Below, one piece after another: positions 7,364 through 13,745 of a stretch of 38,781 nucleotides of DNA; the first letter of the stretch is position 1; every line of letters starts with the position of its first letter. Below the pieces are notes generated by a model, which did not search any database, was not told the origin of the DNA, and was given only the letters and a program-made list of their open reading frames with translations. The stretch spans positions 1 through 38,781 of the forward strand of contig JAFAEA010000236.1 in the NCBI GenBank assembly GCA_023424355.1, in the 5' to 3' direction. The position numbers were made by a program, and so were the translations under genes. Source of the stretch: Chloroflexota bacterium (GTDB lineage: Bacteria > Chloroflexota > Chloroflexia > Thermomicrobiales > UBA6265).

Positions 7364-7433
7364 AACCGGCGACGGGATTCGAACCCGCAACCCCCTTCCA
7401 AAAGTCGGTGCTCTGCCGTTGAGCTACGCCGGG
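7364..7433 (-). tRNA. Degenerate tRNA, Gln-like (TTG)
   Basis: The minus strand shows a good D arm (GCTC/GAGC), T arm (GCGGG/CCCGT around TTCGAAT) and six acceptor pairs (CCGGCG/CGCCGG). By position the anticodon is TTG (Gln). The anticodon stem is poor: CCGAC opposite AGGGG pairs at only two of five positions. The variable region is short and the whole gene is about 70 bases. It may have lost a base and be non-functional, or have an unusual fold with an 8-base loop. The identity is therefore uncertain. Confidence 0.55.
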
Positions 7434-7464
7434 ACAGATCGCTCGACGCCGGCTATCCCGTAGG

Positions 7465-7483
7465 AAGTGATCCCAGATCACTT
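7465..7483. repeat. Perfect 8-bp inverted repeat upstream of the tRNAs
   Basis: AAGTGATC and GATCACTT flank a 3-base spacer. The dyad lies between the tRNA genes and their candidate promoter and close to the integrase. It could be a protein-binding site, the inverted core of an attachment site, or a hairpin in the tRNA precursor leader. The sequence alone does not separate these. Confidence 0.6.
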
Positions 7484-7503
7484 GTCACCAGCATCCTGCA
7501 AAA

Positions 7504-7512
7504 ATTCTAGCA
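7504..7512 (-). promoter_or_regulatory. Extended -10 promoter for the tRNA genes
   Basis: On the minus strand, TGC-TAGAAT forms an extended -10 element inside the context TCTGCTAGAAT, about 70 bases before the first tRNA. No convincing -35 is seen at 17 bp. The same TCTGNTA context occurs at the promoters proposed before the terminase and capsid genes. Confidence 0.5.
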
Positions 7513-7609
7513 GAGTAGACGCGGTATTTGTGGATCTCCGCCACGACAACATCAACGCGAAAAACGGCCAAAATTGGACCAATTCACGCCTGCACTCACG
7601 CCTCCAACA

Positions 7610-7633
7610 TAAAACCGGGCCAAATGGCCCGGT
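7610..7633 (-). terminator. Intrinsic terminator of the integrase transcript
   Basis: An 8-bp GC-rich stem (ACCGGGCC/GGCCCGGT) with a 4-base loop is followed on the minus strand by TTTTA. It lies about 150 bases beyond the integrase stop, as expected for the end of that transcript. The bases between 7434 and 7780 otherwise hold the inverted repeat, the tRNA promoter and the repeats described separately, with no convincing gene. Confidence 0.75.
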
Positions 7634-7720
7634 ATCATCAACGTTTTCTGTTTTATGGTGCCGGGAGAGAGATTCGACAGTCTGCACAACGCTGCATATT
7701 TTCGCTTGAATCTACATGCT

Positions 7721-7802
7721 GATACACGCGACTACACGCGCATGCACGCGCATGCGTGAATATCAATTCACGCGCGGAATTCACGCACCGCCTGATTCAC
7801 GC
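7721..7802. repeat. Phased CACGCG and ATTCACGC repeats, candidate attP arm sites
   Basis: Three 10-base units each ending in CACGCG occupy 7721-7750, exactly one helical turn apart. They are followed by three direct ATTCACGC copies (7766, 7779, 7795), an inverted copy GCGTGAAT (7754), and one further direct copy at 7582. Repeats at the 3' edge of a tyrosine integrase gene, beside tRNA genes, are the usual setting for integrase arm-binding sites in attP. The last repeats overlap the end of the integrase coding sequence. The core crossover cannot be identified without the host sequence. Confidence 0.6.
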
Positions 7803-8932
7803 ATGAGGATCTCTTCCATCGCGTTTGCTGCAGGGCGCTGCATATCGACATCTACATGCGAGTACACATCGGCTGTGGTGGCCAGGCTGGTGTGTCCAAG
7901 GATGCTGGAGACGACTTTGATATTGATTCCTGATCGCAGCATGGCCGTGGCTGCCGTATGCCGGAGATCATGTAGTCGGCAATGTGGCACGTCAGCGAGA
8001 TCACACACGTTCTTATGCCATCGTGCGATGCTCGATTGTGGAAGCAGCAAACCGTTACCTCGATCGAACACAAGATCCGTTGAGACCCATTCTTCCGATC
8101 GCAGCCGGCGCTCATTCTGATCGACCTTCAGAAGCCGAAGTGCCTTGATCGCGATCTCGGGTATGGCGATAGTGCGAGTGCGACTGGTTTTGGTTGTGAC
8201 TCCAACGTGCTGACGAAAGTTCTCATCACGGGTGATGGTTCGTTGGCATGAGATTGTTCCCGCCGAGAGATCCACATCTGCCCACATGAGAGCGCGCATT
8301 TCGCCAGGTCTCAATCCCGTTGAGAGTGCCAGCGTATAGAAGGCGTTGAGCGTAGTATCACCTCGCACTACCTTCATCACGGCATTGATGTGTGATTCTG
8401 ACCACACCATACGCCCAGAACGTCGAAGAGTTGGCGTCATAGTACCTAGCACTGGATTCGAGTTGATCACGCCGAGTGCGATGATCTCCTTCATGGTTCC
8501 GTGCAGAATGATTCGCGAGTTGCGAACAGACGACGAACTGTATCGAGAGGCGAGATTGTCTATCCATCGCTGAACATCGTGCGGTGTGAGTTCCACGACT
8601 TTGCGTTTTCCGAGATGAGGGTAGAGGCGTGTCTCGGCAACCTGCTCATAGCTGGCGTAAGTATTGCTCGACCAGCGACGTTTCCCGCGCTCCAGATATT
8701 CGATCACTGCCTCTTTCACCGTCATCTGGGACGCTGGCGAATATCGTCCGGAACGCTTCAGGCGACCCACAGTGCGTAGATGGTCTTCCGCGTCCTCGAT
8801 GGTTCCGAAGGTCTTGGATCGCCATTTCGTGCCTTCCTGCCATCGCGCCTGATACCGAATCTCGCCCTCACTGGTTTGCCGCTCGGTGACAAAACCGTCG
8901 CCTCGCCTTACCTCGTGTTTTCGCCTTGCCAT
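7781..8932 (-). CDS. int: Tyrosine integrase
   Basis: This 383-residue site-specific recombinase inserts and excises the phage between attP and attB. Residues about 10-60 form an AP2-like arm-binding domain (YQARWQEGTKWRSKTF). Residues 70-160 form a SAM-like core-binding domain, and 175-375 the catalytic domain. The catalytic set is complete: R208 (TGLRPGE), K248 (TTKTSRTR), H321 and R324 (LHDLRHT), H347 (LGHTS) and nucleophile Y357 (DVYSH). Length and order match phage integrases. The start is ATG 8932 after GGAGGGCG. A palindrome TGATATATCA at 8980-8989 could supply its extended -10. It is convergent with the lysis module and beside tRNA genes and repeats. Confidence 0.96.
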   Translation of the reverse strand: MARRKHEVRRGDGFVTERQTSEGEIRYQARWQEGTKWRSKTFGTIEDAEDHLRTVGRLKRSGRYSPASQMTVKEAVIEYLERGKRRWSSNTYASYEQVAETRLYPHLGKRKVVELTPHDVQRWIDNLASRYSSSSVRNSRIILHGTMKEIIALGVINSNPVLGTMTPTLRRSGRMVWSESHINAVMKVVRGDTTLNAFYTLALSTGLRPGEMRALMWADVDLSAGTISCQRTITRDENFRQHVGVTTKTSRTRTIAIPEIAIKALRLLKVDQNERRLRSEEWVSTDLVFDRGNGLLLPQSSIARWHKNVCDLADVPHCRLHDLRHTAATAMLRSGINIKVVSSILGHTSLATTADVYSHVDVDMQRPAANAMEEILMRESGGA

Positions 8933-9014
8933 ATCGCCCTCCAGTCAATTGCCCATGATGACTACCGCACAAAAACTGCTGATATATCAACAACCTGTGA
9001 CAATCTGGTACATC

Positions 9015-9043
9015 TTGCCTAATCAGAACAAGTGTTCTAAAGT
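9015..9043 (+). promoter_or_regulatory. Promoter with LexA-type box in the spacer
   Basis: TTGCCT (9015-9020), a 17-bp spacer and TAAAGT (9038-9043) form a moderate promoter pointing at the gene starting at 9086. The spacer contains AGAACAAGTGTTCT (9025-9038). This matches GAAC-N4-GTTC, the LexA (SOS) operator of many Gram-positive bacteria. A repressor bound there would block the promoter, so the two downstream genes may be damage-induced. It could also affect the divergent integrase. No LexA is encoded here, so a host LexA would be the regulator. Confidence 0.5.
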
Positions 9044-9085
9044 CTGTTTCAGGAACGATGGTATCACAACAGATCGGAGCGACCA

Positions 9086-9490
9086 GTGATCAAGCGAACT
9101 CGTGTTTTTCGTAGCGTGACCGTGACCAAGGAGGATGGGCGAGAGGGCAAGTACTCGGCTCAAGTGATTGTCGAGACCAACATCGAAACGGGCGCGGTGG
9201 TCTTCAAGGTGGTATCGCAGGTGTTGCCGAAGAGATGCGCAAAGTTCCGGGGCTCGGGCAATCAAGCTGCTGACCAGGAGCACTTGATGAAGCTCTGTCA
9301 GGACATGTACGAGTTCGATCGAGGATATGGGCCACGACCGGTGCCGAAGCCTGGCGGAGGGAAGCGCAAGGGATCCACACGTATGGCTATTGCGCCAACG
9401 TGCACCAAGTGTGGCGGCGATGGTTGGTACGTCGATGAGACGGGATACGAGTTCACCTGCGAGTGTCGAGGCAAATATGCAGACTTCTGA
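9086..9490 (+). CDS. Zinc-finger protein behind an SOS-like promoter
   Basis: This 134-residue protein starts at GTG 9086 with GGAG upstream. The N-terminal 70 residues are a basic alpha/beta region (IKRTRVFRSVTVTKEDG). A Pro/Gly/Lys-rich linker (PRPVPKPGGGKRK) leads to a C-terminal knuckle CTKCGGDGWY, then CECRG (about 107-130), resembling half of a DnaJ-type CxxCxGxG zinc centre. It is the first gene after a LexA-like box and overlaps the next gene by 14 bases. Function is unknown. Regulation and position between integrase and repressor would suit a role at induction, but this is inference. Confidence 0.7.
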   Translation: MIKRTRVFRSVTVTKEDGREGKYSAQVIVETNIETGAVVFKVVSQVLPKRCAKFRGSGNQAADQEHLMKLCQDMYEFDRGYGPRPVPKPGGGKRKGSTRMAIAPTCTKCGGDGWYVDETGYEFTCECRGKYADF

Positions 9491-9815
9491 AACACTGCCC
9501 AACTGGCCACCACCAGATGGCGAAGTCATCGGTGTCGAACGTGCTCGCGAATACGTGGCGTGGATCCGCGAGCATGTGGCTCCGCTTCTCAAAGAAGGCG
9601 AGCGGATACTGCGAGATCGGTTCGGTGACACGGGAGTGACAGCGGTGTCAGCTCGTGTCGATCAGATCGCAGAGTGGAAGCTTGATCCTCGATCGGAACG
9701 TCTTAACGTGGGCGTGCTGTATTGCTCCATCAAATCCGGCGCCTGGGCGATGCTGGACATCAATATCAAGCGGGATGGTCGGTTGGAGCTGCGGCCTGGG
9801 TGGAATATGCGGTGA
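9477..9815 (+). CDS. Protein of unknown function, second in SOS-like operon
   Basis: This 112-residue protein starts at ATG 9477 inside the previous gene. It has an N-terminal helical part (VERAREYVAWIREHVAPLLKEGERILRDRFG, a stretch with regular hydrophobic spacing) and a C-terminal beta-rich part (LNVGVLYCSIKSGAWAMLDINIKRDG). There are no metal-binding cysteines, membrane segments or known motifs. The overlapping start implies co-translation with the zinc-finger gene. It faces the convergent cargo operon, whose last stop lies 24 bases away. Confidence 0.65.
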   Translation: MQTSETLPNWPPPDGEVIGVERAREYVAWIREHVAPLLKEGERILRDRFGDTGVTAVSARVDQIAEWKLDPRSERLNVGVLYCSIKSGAWAMLDINIKRDGRLELRPGWNMR

Positions 9816-9838
9816 GGAAACTATCGAGGTAGGAGCAC

Positions 9839-10204
9839 TTAAATGTGTTTTTCCTTCTGCACTCTTCCGATAATCTTCAACGCAGAAGCTCTGTGGCTCT
9901 CATAGTCGCCCATCAGTGTATCTATCGTCATATAGAGATCGTAATCTGCGGAGTTGCGAGCTTCTCTGAGCTGATTCAAATCGTCGGCCAGGTTCTCGTC
10001 AATCGATTCGAGTGCAGTTATGACGTCTCCGTGGACCTTAGAGCCTTTTCCGAAGCTAACGGACCTATCTCTCGCGAAAAAATCCCGACAAACCAGAAAT
10101 GTCGCATAGTAGAGACGGCTCATTGCGGTGCGCTGTTCAGCCTCTGAGCACGTACCCCAGCAATTCTTGCTTGCAACATCCAAGAATCCCATGGGATCGA
10201 ACAT
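9839..10204 (-). CDS. HEPN-domain protein
   Basis: This 121-residue, fully helical protein carries the two signatures of the HEPN family: SRLYYATF at residues 29-36 and LREARNSADYD at 79-89, with a conserved-type His at 58. HEPN proteins are nucleotide-binding proteins or RNases and are common in toxin-antitoxin, abortive-infection and anti-phage systems. The classical RNase RxxxxH is replaced here by RNSADY, as in the ADYD subgroup, so catalysis is uncertain. It starts at ATG 10204 overlapping the partner gene stop by one base (GTG 10207 is also possible). It is the last gene of a minus-strand cargo operon whose lower GC contrasts with the neighbouring phage genes. Confidence 0.78.
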   Translation of the reverse strand: MFDPMGFLDVASKNCWGTCSEAEQRTAMSRLYYATFLVCRDFFARDRSVSFGKGSKVHGDVITALESIDENLADDLNQLREARNSADYDLYMTIDTLMGDYESHRASALKIIGRVQKEKHI

Positions 10205-10662
10205 CACTCAATGACTCTCAAAATGATCGGTGTCACCAATTGGCAATCCCCCGGGTATTCTGATTTGTATTCGGCCCGAATATCGGATTTTGCAATCTCG
10301 AACTCTTGATCAGGCAGACGAATGCGAAGGTAAAGTGAAAGCTTTACTTCATCGTCGATGTTAGTCGAAAGACGAACCTCGCCAACGGAGAGATCATCAC
10401 GGCTGGCGAATTGTTCAGCGATCGTGATGAGAGAAATGATCTGCTCAAGTGCAAGGGGATTGTTGTCAATGAAGTCTCTTACCGCTGCTCGATGATGTAG
10501 GGGGGCCGAGTCGATTGAAGCTTGAGCTTCGGCAGGAACAAGAATCGATCTGCGAGCCGCAACCCTATCCATTCCAGTTGACGGCCATGCCCATACCTTA
10601 TCGCTCGCACCCAGGGCACTTGCGAGGGTTTCTATCACTTGGTATTGGGTCAGTCTATTCAT
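10204..10662 (-). CDS. HEPN partner protein, unknown family
   Basis: This 152-residue protein starts at ATG 10662 after GAAGGTG. The N-terminal half is helical (VIETLASALGASDKVWAW; later HHRAAVRDFIDNNPLALEQIISLITIAEQF). The C-terminal half is beta-rich (VRLSTNIDDEVKLSLYLRIRLPD). It overlaps the upstream gene by 8 bases (ATGAATAG) and the HEPN gene by 1 to 4 bases, so the three are expected to be made together. A two-component role such as an antitoxin or sensor for the HEPN protein is plausible but unproven. Confidence 0.7.
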   Translation of the reverse strand: MNRLTQYQVIETLASALGASDKVWAWPSTGMDRVAARRSILVPAEAQASIDSAPLHHRAAVRDFIDNNPLALEQIISLITIAEQFASRDDLSVGEVRLSTNIDDEVKLSLYLRIRLPDQEFEIAKSDIRAEYKSEYPGDCQLVTPIILRVIE

Positions 10663-11131
10663 CTATGTCACCTTCATCCAACTTGCTCTTAGCAGATACC
10701 ATCTCAATGCCTTCATCGAACCCTTCTCGATCAAGGAATTTTTTGATGGCACTATTCAAGGCAGTGCGCGCTGACCTTCTGGACTTGCTTGTGGTGATCT
10801 TTTTCTCGTTGTGGCCGTCAATGAGACTGCAATACCACGCCTCATCGGTTTTTAGAATGACGAACCCCGCCATCGCGGATTCTCCATCCTTTCCAACTAC
10901 CCTCATTTGAAGTACATTGTTTGAAACAAGCATTTCCTCGAGCAGCTCGTCCCTTTTCTGGTCATATGAGAGCTCTTGCTTGTCACCCACTGCGAATACC
11001 TCTCTATAGTGCCGCAAGTCGCAATCTTCTAGGACGGTCCTTCTGGATCCGTCGCTTGGAACTAGCACCCGTTCGTTTCTGCATTGTGGTTTACAAACGG
11101 CACTGATGTCAATAATTATTGACGCCTCCAC
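10655..11131 (-). CDS. Third protein of the HEPN operon, start uncertain
   Basis: Read from GTG 11131 it has 158 residues. No ATG is available outside a region that would fully overlap the zinc-ribbon gene in another frame. An ATT start after GGAGG near 11121 or a later GTG cannot be excluded. The product has a CKPQC motif near the N terminus, a central Glu-rich helix (YDQKRDELLEEML), a beta segment (GFVILKTDEAWYCSLIDG) and a basic helix (KSRRSARTALNSAIKKFLDREG). I do not recognise it. Operon membership with the HEPN gene is clear from the overlaps. Confidence 0.6.
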   Translation of the reverse strand: MEASIIIDISAVCKPQCRNERVLVPSDGSRRTVLEDCDLRHYREVFAVGDKQELSYDQKRDELLEEMLVSNNVLQMRVVGKDGESAMAGFVILKTDEAWYCSLIDGHNEKKITTSKSRRSARTALNSAIKKFLDREGFDEGIEMVSAKSKLDEGDIDE

Positions 11132-11295
11132 ACAATCACGCCGTTCCCCACATGCTTGAACGTCGCCGGCTTCGGTGAGCACGGCTCGAAGCGATGGTCG
11201 CCCTGGGCATATCGGTCGTGCACGTCTCGGCGATACCCGCAGTGGCGGCAATAGGCGCCGTTCATCGGGAGCGGGCGGCGGGGTGGGGTGGTCAT
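11116..11295 (-). CDS. 59-residue zinc-ribbon protein
   Basis: This short gene starts at ATG 11295, 3 bases after the stop of the secreted-protein gene, and ends at TAA 11116. The product has CRHCGYRRDVHD near residues 16-27, a third Cys at about 39 (FEPCSP) and basic aromatic residues at the end. It therefore probably binds zinc through Cys and His. An internal ATG at codon 11 is an alternative start. Neither start has a strong ribosome-binding site, so re-initiation after the upstream stop is likely. Its codon use is GC-rich, like the phage core and unlike the flanking cargo genes. Confidence 0.6.
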   Translation of the reverse strand: MTTPPRRPLPMNGAYCRHCGYRRDVHDRYAQGDHRFEPCSPKPATFKHVGNGVIVWRRQ

Positions 11296-11298
11296 GGG

Positions 11299-12294
11299 TT
11301 AGGGGCGATCTTCATGCGGTATATGGGAATATTCAGTCACATCGCCCACTGACTTCTTTTGTGGATCCCAAGACCCTGGGATGTCGCTTGAAGATGGAAT
11401 CGCAACTGTTGGGTCGTAAGGATAGCCAGCTACAATCGTTTCAATAGCGGTAATTGCATCAATATCCAATCCCCCACTCATGAACGACAGCACATGCCAA
11501 TCATGACGAACAAACACAATTGCAGTTGCTCCGGTTCCATTTTGGACCGCGCAAGTTTGATCACCCTCTATTCCTGTGTCTGCCCAATGCGCAGTGTCTC
11601 CGGTGCTTATGAAGTAGGCGGCGGCTTCATCACACATGCCCTGAAACGCGTCCGAGGCACTGGTGGCATCGACAAATTCATAGGAGGTGATGACAAGGAG
11701 GAGAGGCGAACCAGCAGCGGGGGATTTTGCGACCAGGCCTATTTGGGTAACCCGATCGGCCTGGGGGACGTAAGCGATTGGTTCAAGTGGTTTTTCTGAT
11801 TGGGAAACTGGTGGTTCACTGTCATCGGAAGGCACTTCTCCTCTTTCATCGGACAGGAGATAGAGGTTTGCTCCGTTCTTCAGATTTTCGAGAATACGGA
11901 AGTTCACTCTTTCGAGCTGGATCCCAAGCAATGAGAATTCATATCCCGATGTTTGGGGAAGCTCAACGTCAAACTCGTAGTAGCAGCCTCTATGCTTGTT
12001 ACCATTGTCGAATGTAGCGGTTGCTTCCATGCCCGTGGGAATATCGAATTTGAACTGATGGTCACCATCCCAACTCATCACTTCGAGACGAGCGGGCTGT
12101 CCAAAGTCGTCAACCTGGCAAGTTGCTGTATCCAGAGAAGAGACTTCATCGCTGACGAACAGCTTGATCGTCAGGACCAGCGAAGTTGAAGTGGACTGGT
12201 TGCTGTCTCTTGTGCCACGCTGGCCAGCCGTCATATTGACCGGGATCACCAGGAGTACAGAGATCACGATTGGCACAAGATATCTAGCCACCAT
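11299..12294 (-). CDS. Secreted cell-envelope protein, cargo gene
   Basis: This 331-residue protein begins with a signal sequence: basic start, hydrophobic core LVPIVISVLLVIPV, then MTAGQRG as a possible signal-peptidase I region. The mature part is Ser/Asp-rich and beta-type, with paired cysteines (CQVDDFG, GCYYEFD, later MCDEAAAYF and QTCAVQNG) suited to disulphides outside the cell. There is no catalytic motif I can name. It is placed between the repressor and the HEPN operon on the lysogenically expressed strand. It could alter the surface of the lysogen, for example superinfection exclusion, but that is inference. Confidence 0.7.
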   Translation of the reverse strand: MVARYLVPIVISVLLVIPVNMTAGQRGTRDSNQSTSTSLVLTIKLFVSDEVSSLDTATCQVDDFGQPARLEVMSWDGDHQFKFDIPTGMEATATFDNGNKHRGCYYEFDVELPQTSGYEFSLLGIQLERVNFRILENLKNGANLYLLSDERGEVPSDDSEPPVSQSEKPLEPIAYVPQADRVTQIGLVAKSPAAGSPLLLVITSYEFVDATSASDAFQGMCDEAAAYFISTGDTAHWADTGIEGDQTCAVQNGTGATAIVFVRHDWHVLSFMSGGLDIDAITAIETIVAGYPYDPTVAIPSSSDIPGSWDPQKKSVGDVTEYSHIPHEDRP

Positions 12295-12303
12295 ACATTC
12301 CTC

Positions 12304-12681
12304 CTAATTTCGCTTCTTCAACATCCGGCCATATCCCTCAACCACATATCGTATGTGATCGATATCTTCCTCATCGAAATCGTATCTATCGAGTACTGGT
12401 CGCAGAGCAGCGATGGCGGGCGAATCTCCTTCTTTCCCAGTCTCAATGTCATATCCAGCGGCGGCAAGAATATCGGCGGACGACACCCTCAGCGCTTTTG
12501 ACAAAGCAAGAACATCCTCGGGAGGGGGTAGCTCTTTTGCCGCCCCTCGTTCAATTCGAGATACCCAATTTTGGGACTTGCCAATTGCGTTGGCCAGCTC
12601 CATCTGACTTTGGAAACCTGCGGATATTCGACTGGTTGCTATGAAGTTGCCCAATTTGTCCATGCTCCTAGTTTTGCTCAT
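12304..12681 (-). CDS. XRE-family repressor
   Basis: This 125-residue protein has an N-terminal HTH_3 domain (about residues 8-75), with the recognition region ELANAIGKSQNWVSRIERG at 28-46. It is divergent from the early operon and next to operator-like repeats, which is the position of a lysogeny repressor. The C-terminal 50 residues are short and acidic. There is no S24 peptidase domain, so it would not self-cleave in an SOS response, and induction would need another route. ATG 12681 has no ribosome-binding site upstream. The second ATG at 12663 has AGGAG only 1 base before it. The message may be leaderless. Confidence 0.85.
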   Translation of the reverse strand: MSKTRSMDKLGNFIATSRISAGFQSQMELANAIGKSQNWVSRIERGAAKELPPPEDVLALSKALRVSSADILAAAGYDIETGKEGDSPAIAALRPVLDRYDFDEEDIDHIRYVVEGYGRMLKKRN

Positions 12682-12685
12682 TAGA

Positions 12686-12722
12686 TAACTATTGACAATC
12701 GCATAGTGAGTAGTTACTATTG
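12686..12722 (+). promoter_or_regulatory. Early rightward promoter with operator repeats
   Basis: TTGACA (12692-12697), a 17-bp spacer and TACTAT (12715-12720) give a near-consensus sigma-70 promoter for the early operon. TAACTA (12686) and TAGTTA (12711) form an inverted repeat, and ACTATTG occurs directly at 12688 and 12716, 28 bp apart. These repeats overlap both promoter elements and probably bind the adjacent repressor. The divergent repressor start is 5 bases away, so one bound site could control both directions. Confidence 0.75.
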
Positions 12723-12777
12723 GGTTACCGCGAGATGAGACGTAAGTATTCTCTCTCGATAGCTAAGGAGTGAGTCC

Positions 12778-12981
12778 GTGAGTCGCATGATCGTTATGGA
12801 CCCCGACACCAAGAAGAACGTAACCCTGGTGCTGACATGGGGCATTGATGCCTGGCTCAAAGAGCAGGCAGATATTCGCAGTGAGCGAGAAGGCAAGCGC
12901 GTTTCCAACGCAGTCATTGCTCGTGAGGTTTTCGAGAATGCCATGCGCGAATCCGAAGCCAAGTCCGGAAAGGCGGCATAG
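12778..12981 (+). CDS. Ribbon-helix-helix-like early regulator
   Basis: This 67-residue protein starts at GTG 12778 after AAGGAGTGAG and is the first gene of the early operon, where Cro-type regulators sit. Residues about 14-22 form a beta strand (NVTLVLTWG). Two helices follow: DAWLKEQADIRSE and VSNAVIAREVFENAM. This is the strand-helix-helix order of Arc/MetJ-type proteins. It could bind the operators upstream and repress the repressor promoter. The fold assignment is by pattern only. Confidence 0.65.
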   Translation: MSRMIVMDPDTKKNVTLVLTWGIDAWLKEQADIRSEREGKRVSNAVIAREVFENAMRESEAKSGKAA

Positions 12982-13224
12982 ATGAGTGAGTTCGTGCCGA
13001 TCGAGGAGGTCATGCAGGCGCTTCAACTGACGAAGCGCCAGGTCTACCGCGATATCGACCAAGAGCGAATCCCTGGATTCTTTCGATACACCGGCAAGAG
13101 AAACCGAACCGCCTACGTGCTGCGCCATGAGTGGAACCTATTCCTCCGTCGTGAGTGGACGCCGAAGAGTGATCGGCCACGAGTTGGACTCCATGAGGTG
13201 CCGCGACTCGAAAAGGTGAGCTGA
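12982..13224 (+). CDS. Excisionase-like HTH protein
   Basis: This 80-residue protein starts immediately after the previous stop. Residues 4-55 match the MerR/excisionase-type winged helix (VPIEEVMQALQLTKRQVYRDI, then IPGFFRYTGKRNRTAY as wing, then a Trp-containing helix). Such proteins serve as phage excisionases or early regulators. With an integrase present, it is the best candidate for the directionality factor, though it is not adjacent to int. Confidence 0.72.
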   Translation: MSEFVPIEEVMQALQLTKRQVYRDIDQERIPGFFRYTGKRNRTAYVLRHEWNLFLRREWTPKSDRPRVGLHEVPRLEKVS

Positions 13225-13228
13225 TCAT

Positions 13229-13297
13229 CCTGATCCGGAGCTCAACCTTGAGGGCAATCCCTGCTGTAGCGGTGGAGATTGAGGGCTCCGGATCAGG
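13229..13297 (+). promoter_or_regulatory. Long hairpin after the HTH gene
   Basis: CCTGATCCGGAGC (13229-13241) pairs perfectly with 13285-13297, and the inner TCAA/TTGA (13242-13245, 13279-13282) extends it past a bulge. The loop is about 33 bases. The structure begins 5 bases after a stop codon and lacks a T-run, so it is not a standard terminator. It may pause or protect the early transcript or bind protein. A TGATATATG extended -10-like element follows at 13341. Confidence 0.55.
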
Positions 13298-13371
13298 GCG
13301 ATCGGCCCCACCTAGAGAGTACGGGATGCAAATCCACAGTTGATATATGCGCAGGAAGGGAGGTGAGACAC

Positions 13372-13677
13372 ATGGCACAGGCACCACGCATCACAAAGGA
13401 GACGGCGATTCGAACCGAGCTCGCATTTGATGCACTAACCGAAGGGCTGTCCGATGGAGTGCTCTGCGAGATCGAGCAATCCAACGTGATCCGACTGTTG
13501 TTCGACGCTCAGGCGAGCGCGACTCGATCAGATCTGGCAGCTCAGATCGCAGTGGGCGGTATGCGCGGCAGCATCGAGAGGCGGCATCACCAGGATTTGG
13601 TGAATGAGTTCACTCGACTCGGCTCGATCATGTCGCCGTTACCAGCGGAAGACATGGAACCGCTCGACGCGGCGTAG
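13372..13677 (+). CDS. Early protein of unknown function
   Basis: This 101-residue protein starts at ATG 13372 with a strong GGGAGGTGAG site. It is mostly helical and acidic, with DALTEGLSDGVLCEIEQSNVIRLLFDAQ in the first half and a basic GGMRGSIERRHHQ turn in the second. No known domain is recognised. It lies alone between two hairpins in the early operon, so it may be translated independently of its neighbours. Confidence 0.65.
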   Translation: MAQAPRITKETAIRTELAFDALTEGLSDGVLCEIEQSNVIRLLFDAQASATRSDLAAQIAVGGMRGSIERRHHQDLVNEFTRLGSIMSPLPAEDMEPLDAA

Positions 13678-13683
13678 GCGAAA

Positions 13684-13709
13684 CCCTGACCGGGTCGGAC
13701 CGATCAGGG
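13684..13709 (+). promoter_or_regulatory. Hairpin 7 bases after a stop codon
   Basis: CCCTGA and TCAGGG pair, and the inner CGG and CCG also pair around a short loop. No T-run follows. It starts 7 bases after the stop of the gene ending at 13677 and precedes a new ribosome-binding site. Confidence 0.45.
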
Positions 13710-13745
13710 CTTCAAGACAAGAGATTGACAACTGGAGTATACCAA

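Noticed and set aside
7467..7709. An 80-codon plus-strand frame between the tRNAs and integrase
   Set aside because: It spans the hairpin terminator and the tRNA promoter, and has no ribosome-binding site or motif.
7721..7802. A CRISPR array from the regular CACGCG and ATTCACGC units
   Set aside because: The units are 8-10 bases with no spacers of constant 30-40 bases. They fit integrase or regulator sites better. No CRISPR array was seen elsewhere.
9026..9037. The GAAC-N4-GTTC palindrome as an operator of the phage repressor
   Set aside because: It does not resemble the ACTATTG and TAACTA repeats around the early promoter. LexA fits better, but binding is untested.
11132..11251. Extending the third HEPN-operon gene to ATG 11251
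   Set aside because: The extension would overlap the whole 59-residue zinc-ribbon gene in another frame and reads as Arg/Pro-rich shadow sequence.
12304..12681. A self-cleaving LexA/CI-type repressor
   Set aside because: The protein has only 125 residues, with an HTH and a short acidic tail. No Ala-Gly cleavage site or Ser-Lys dyad domain is present.
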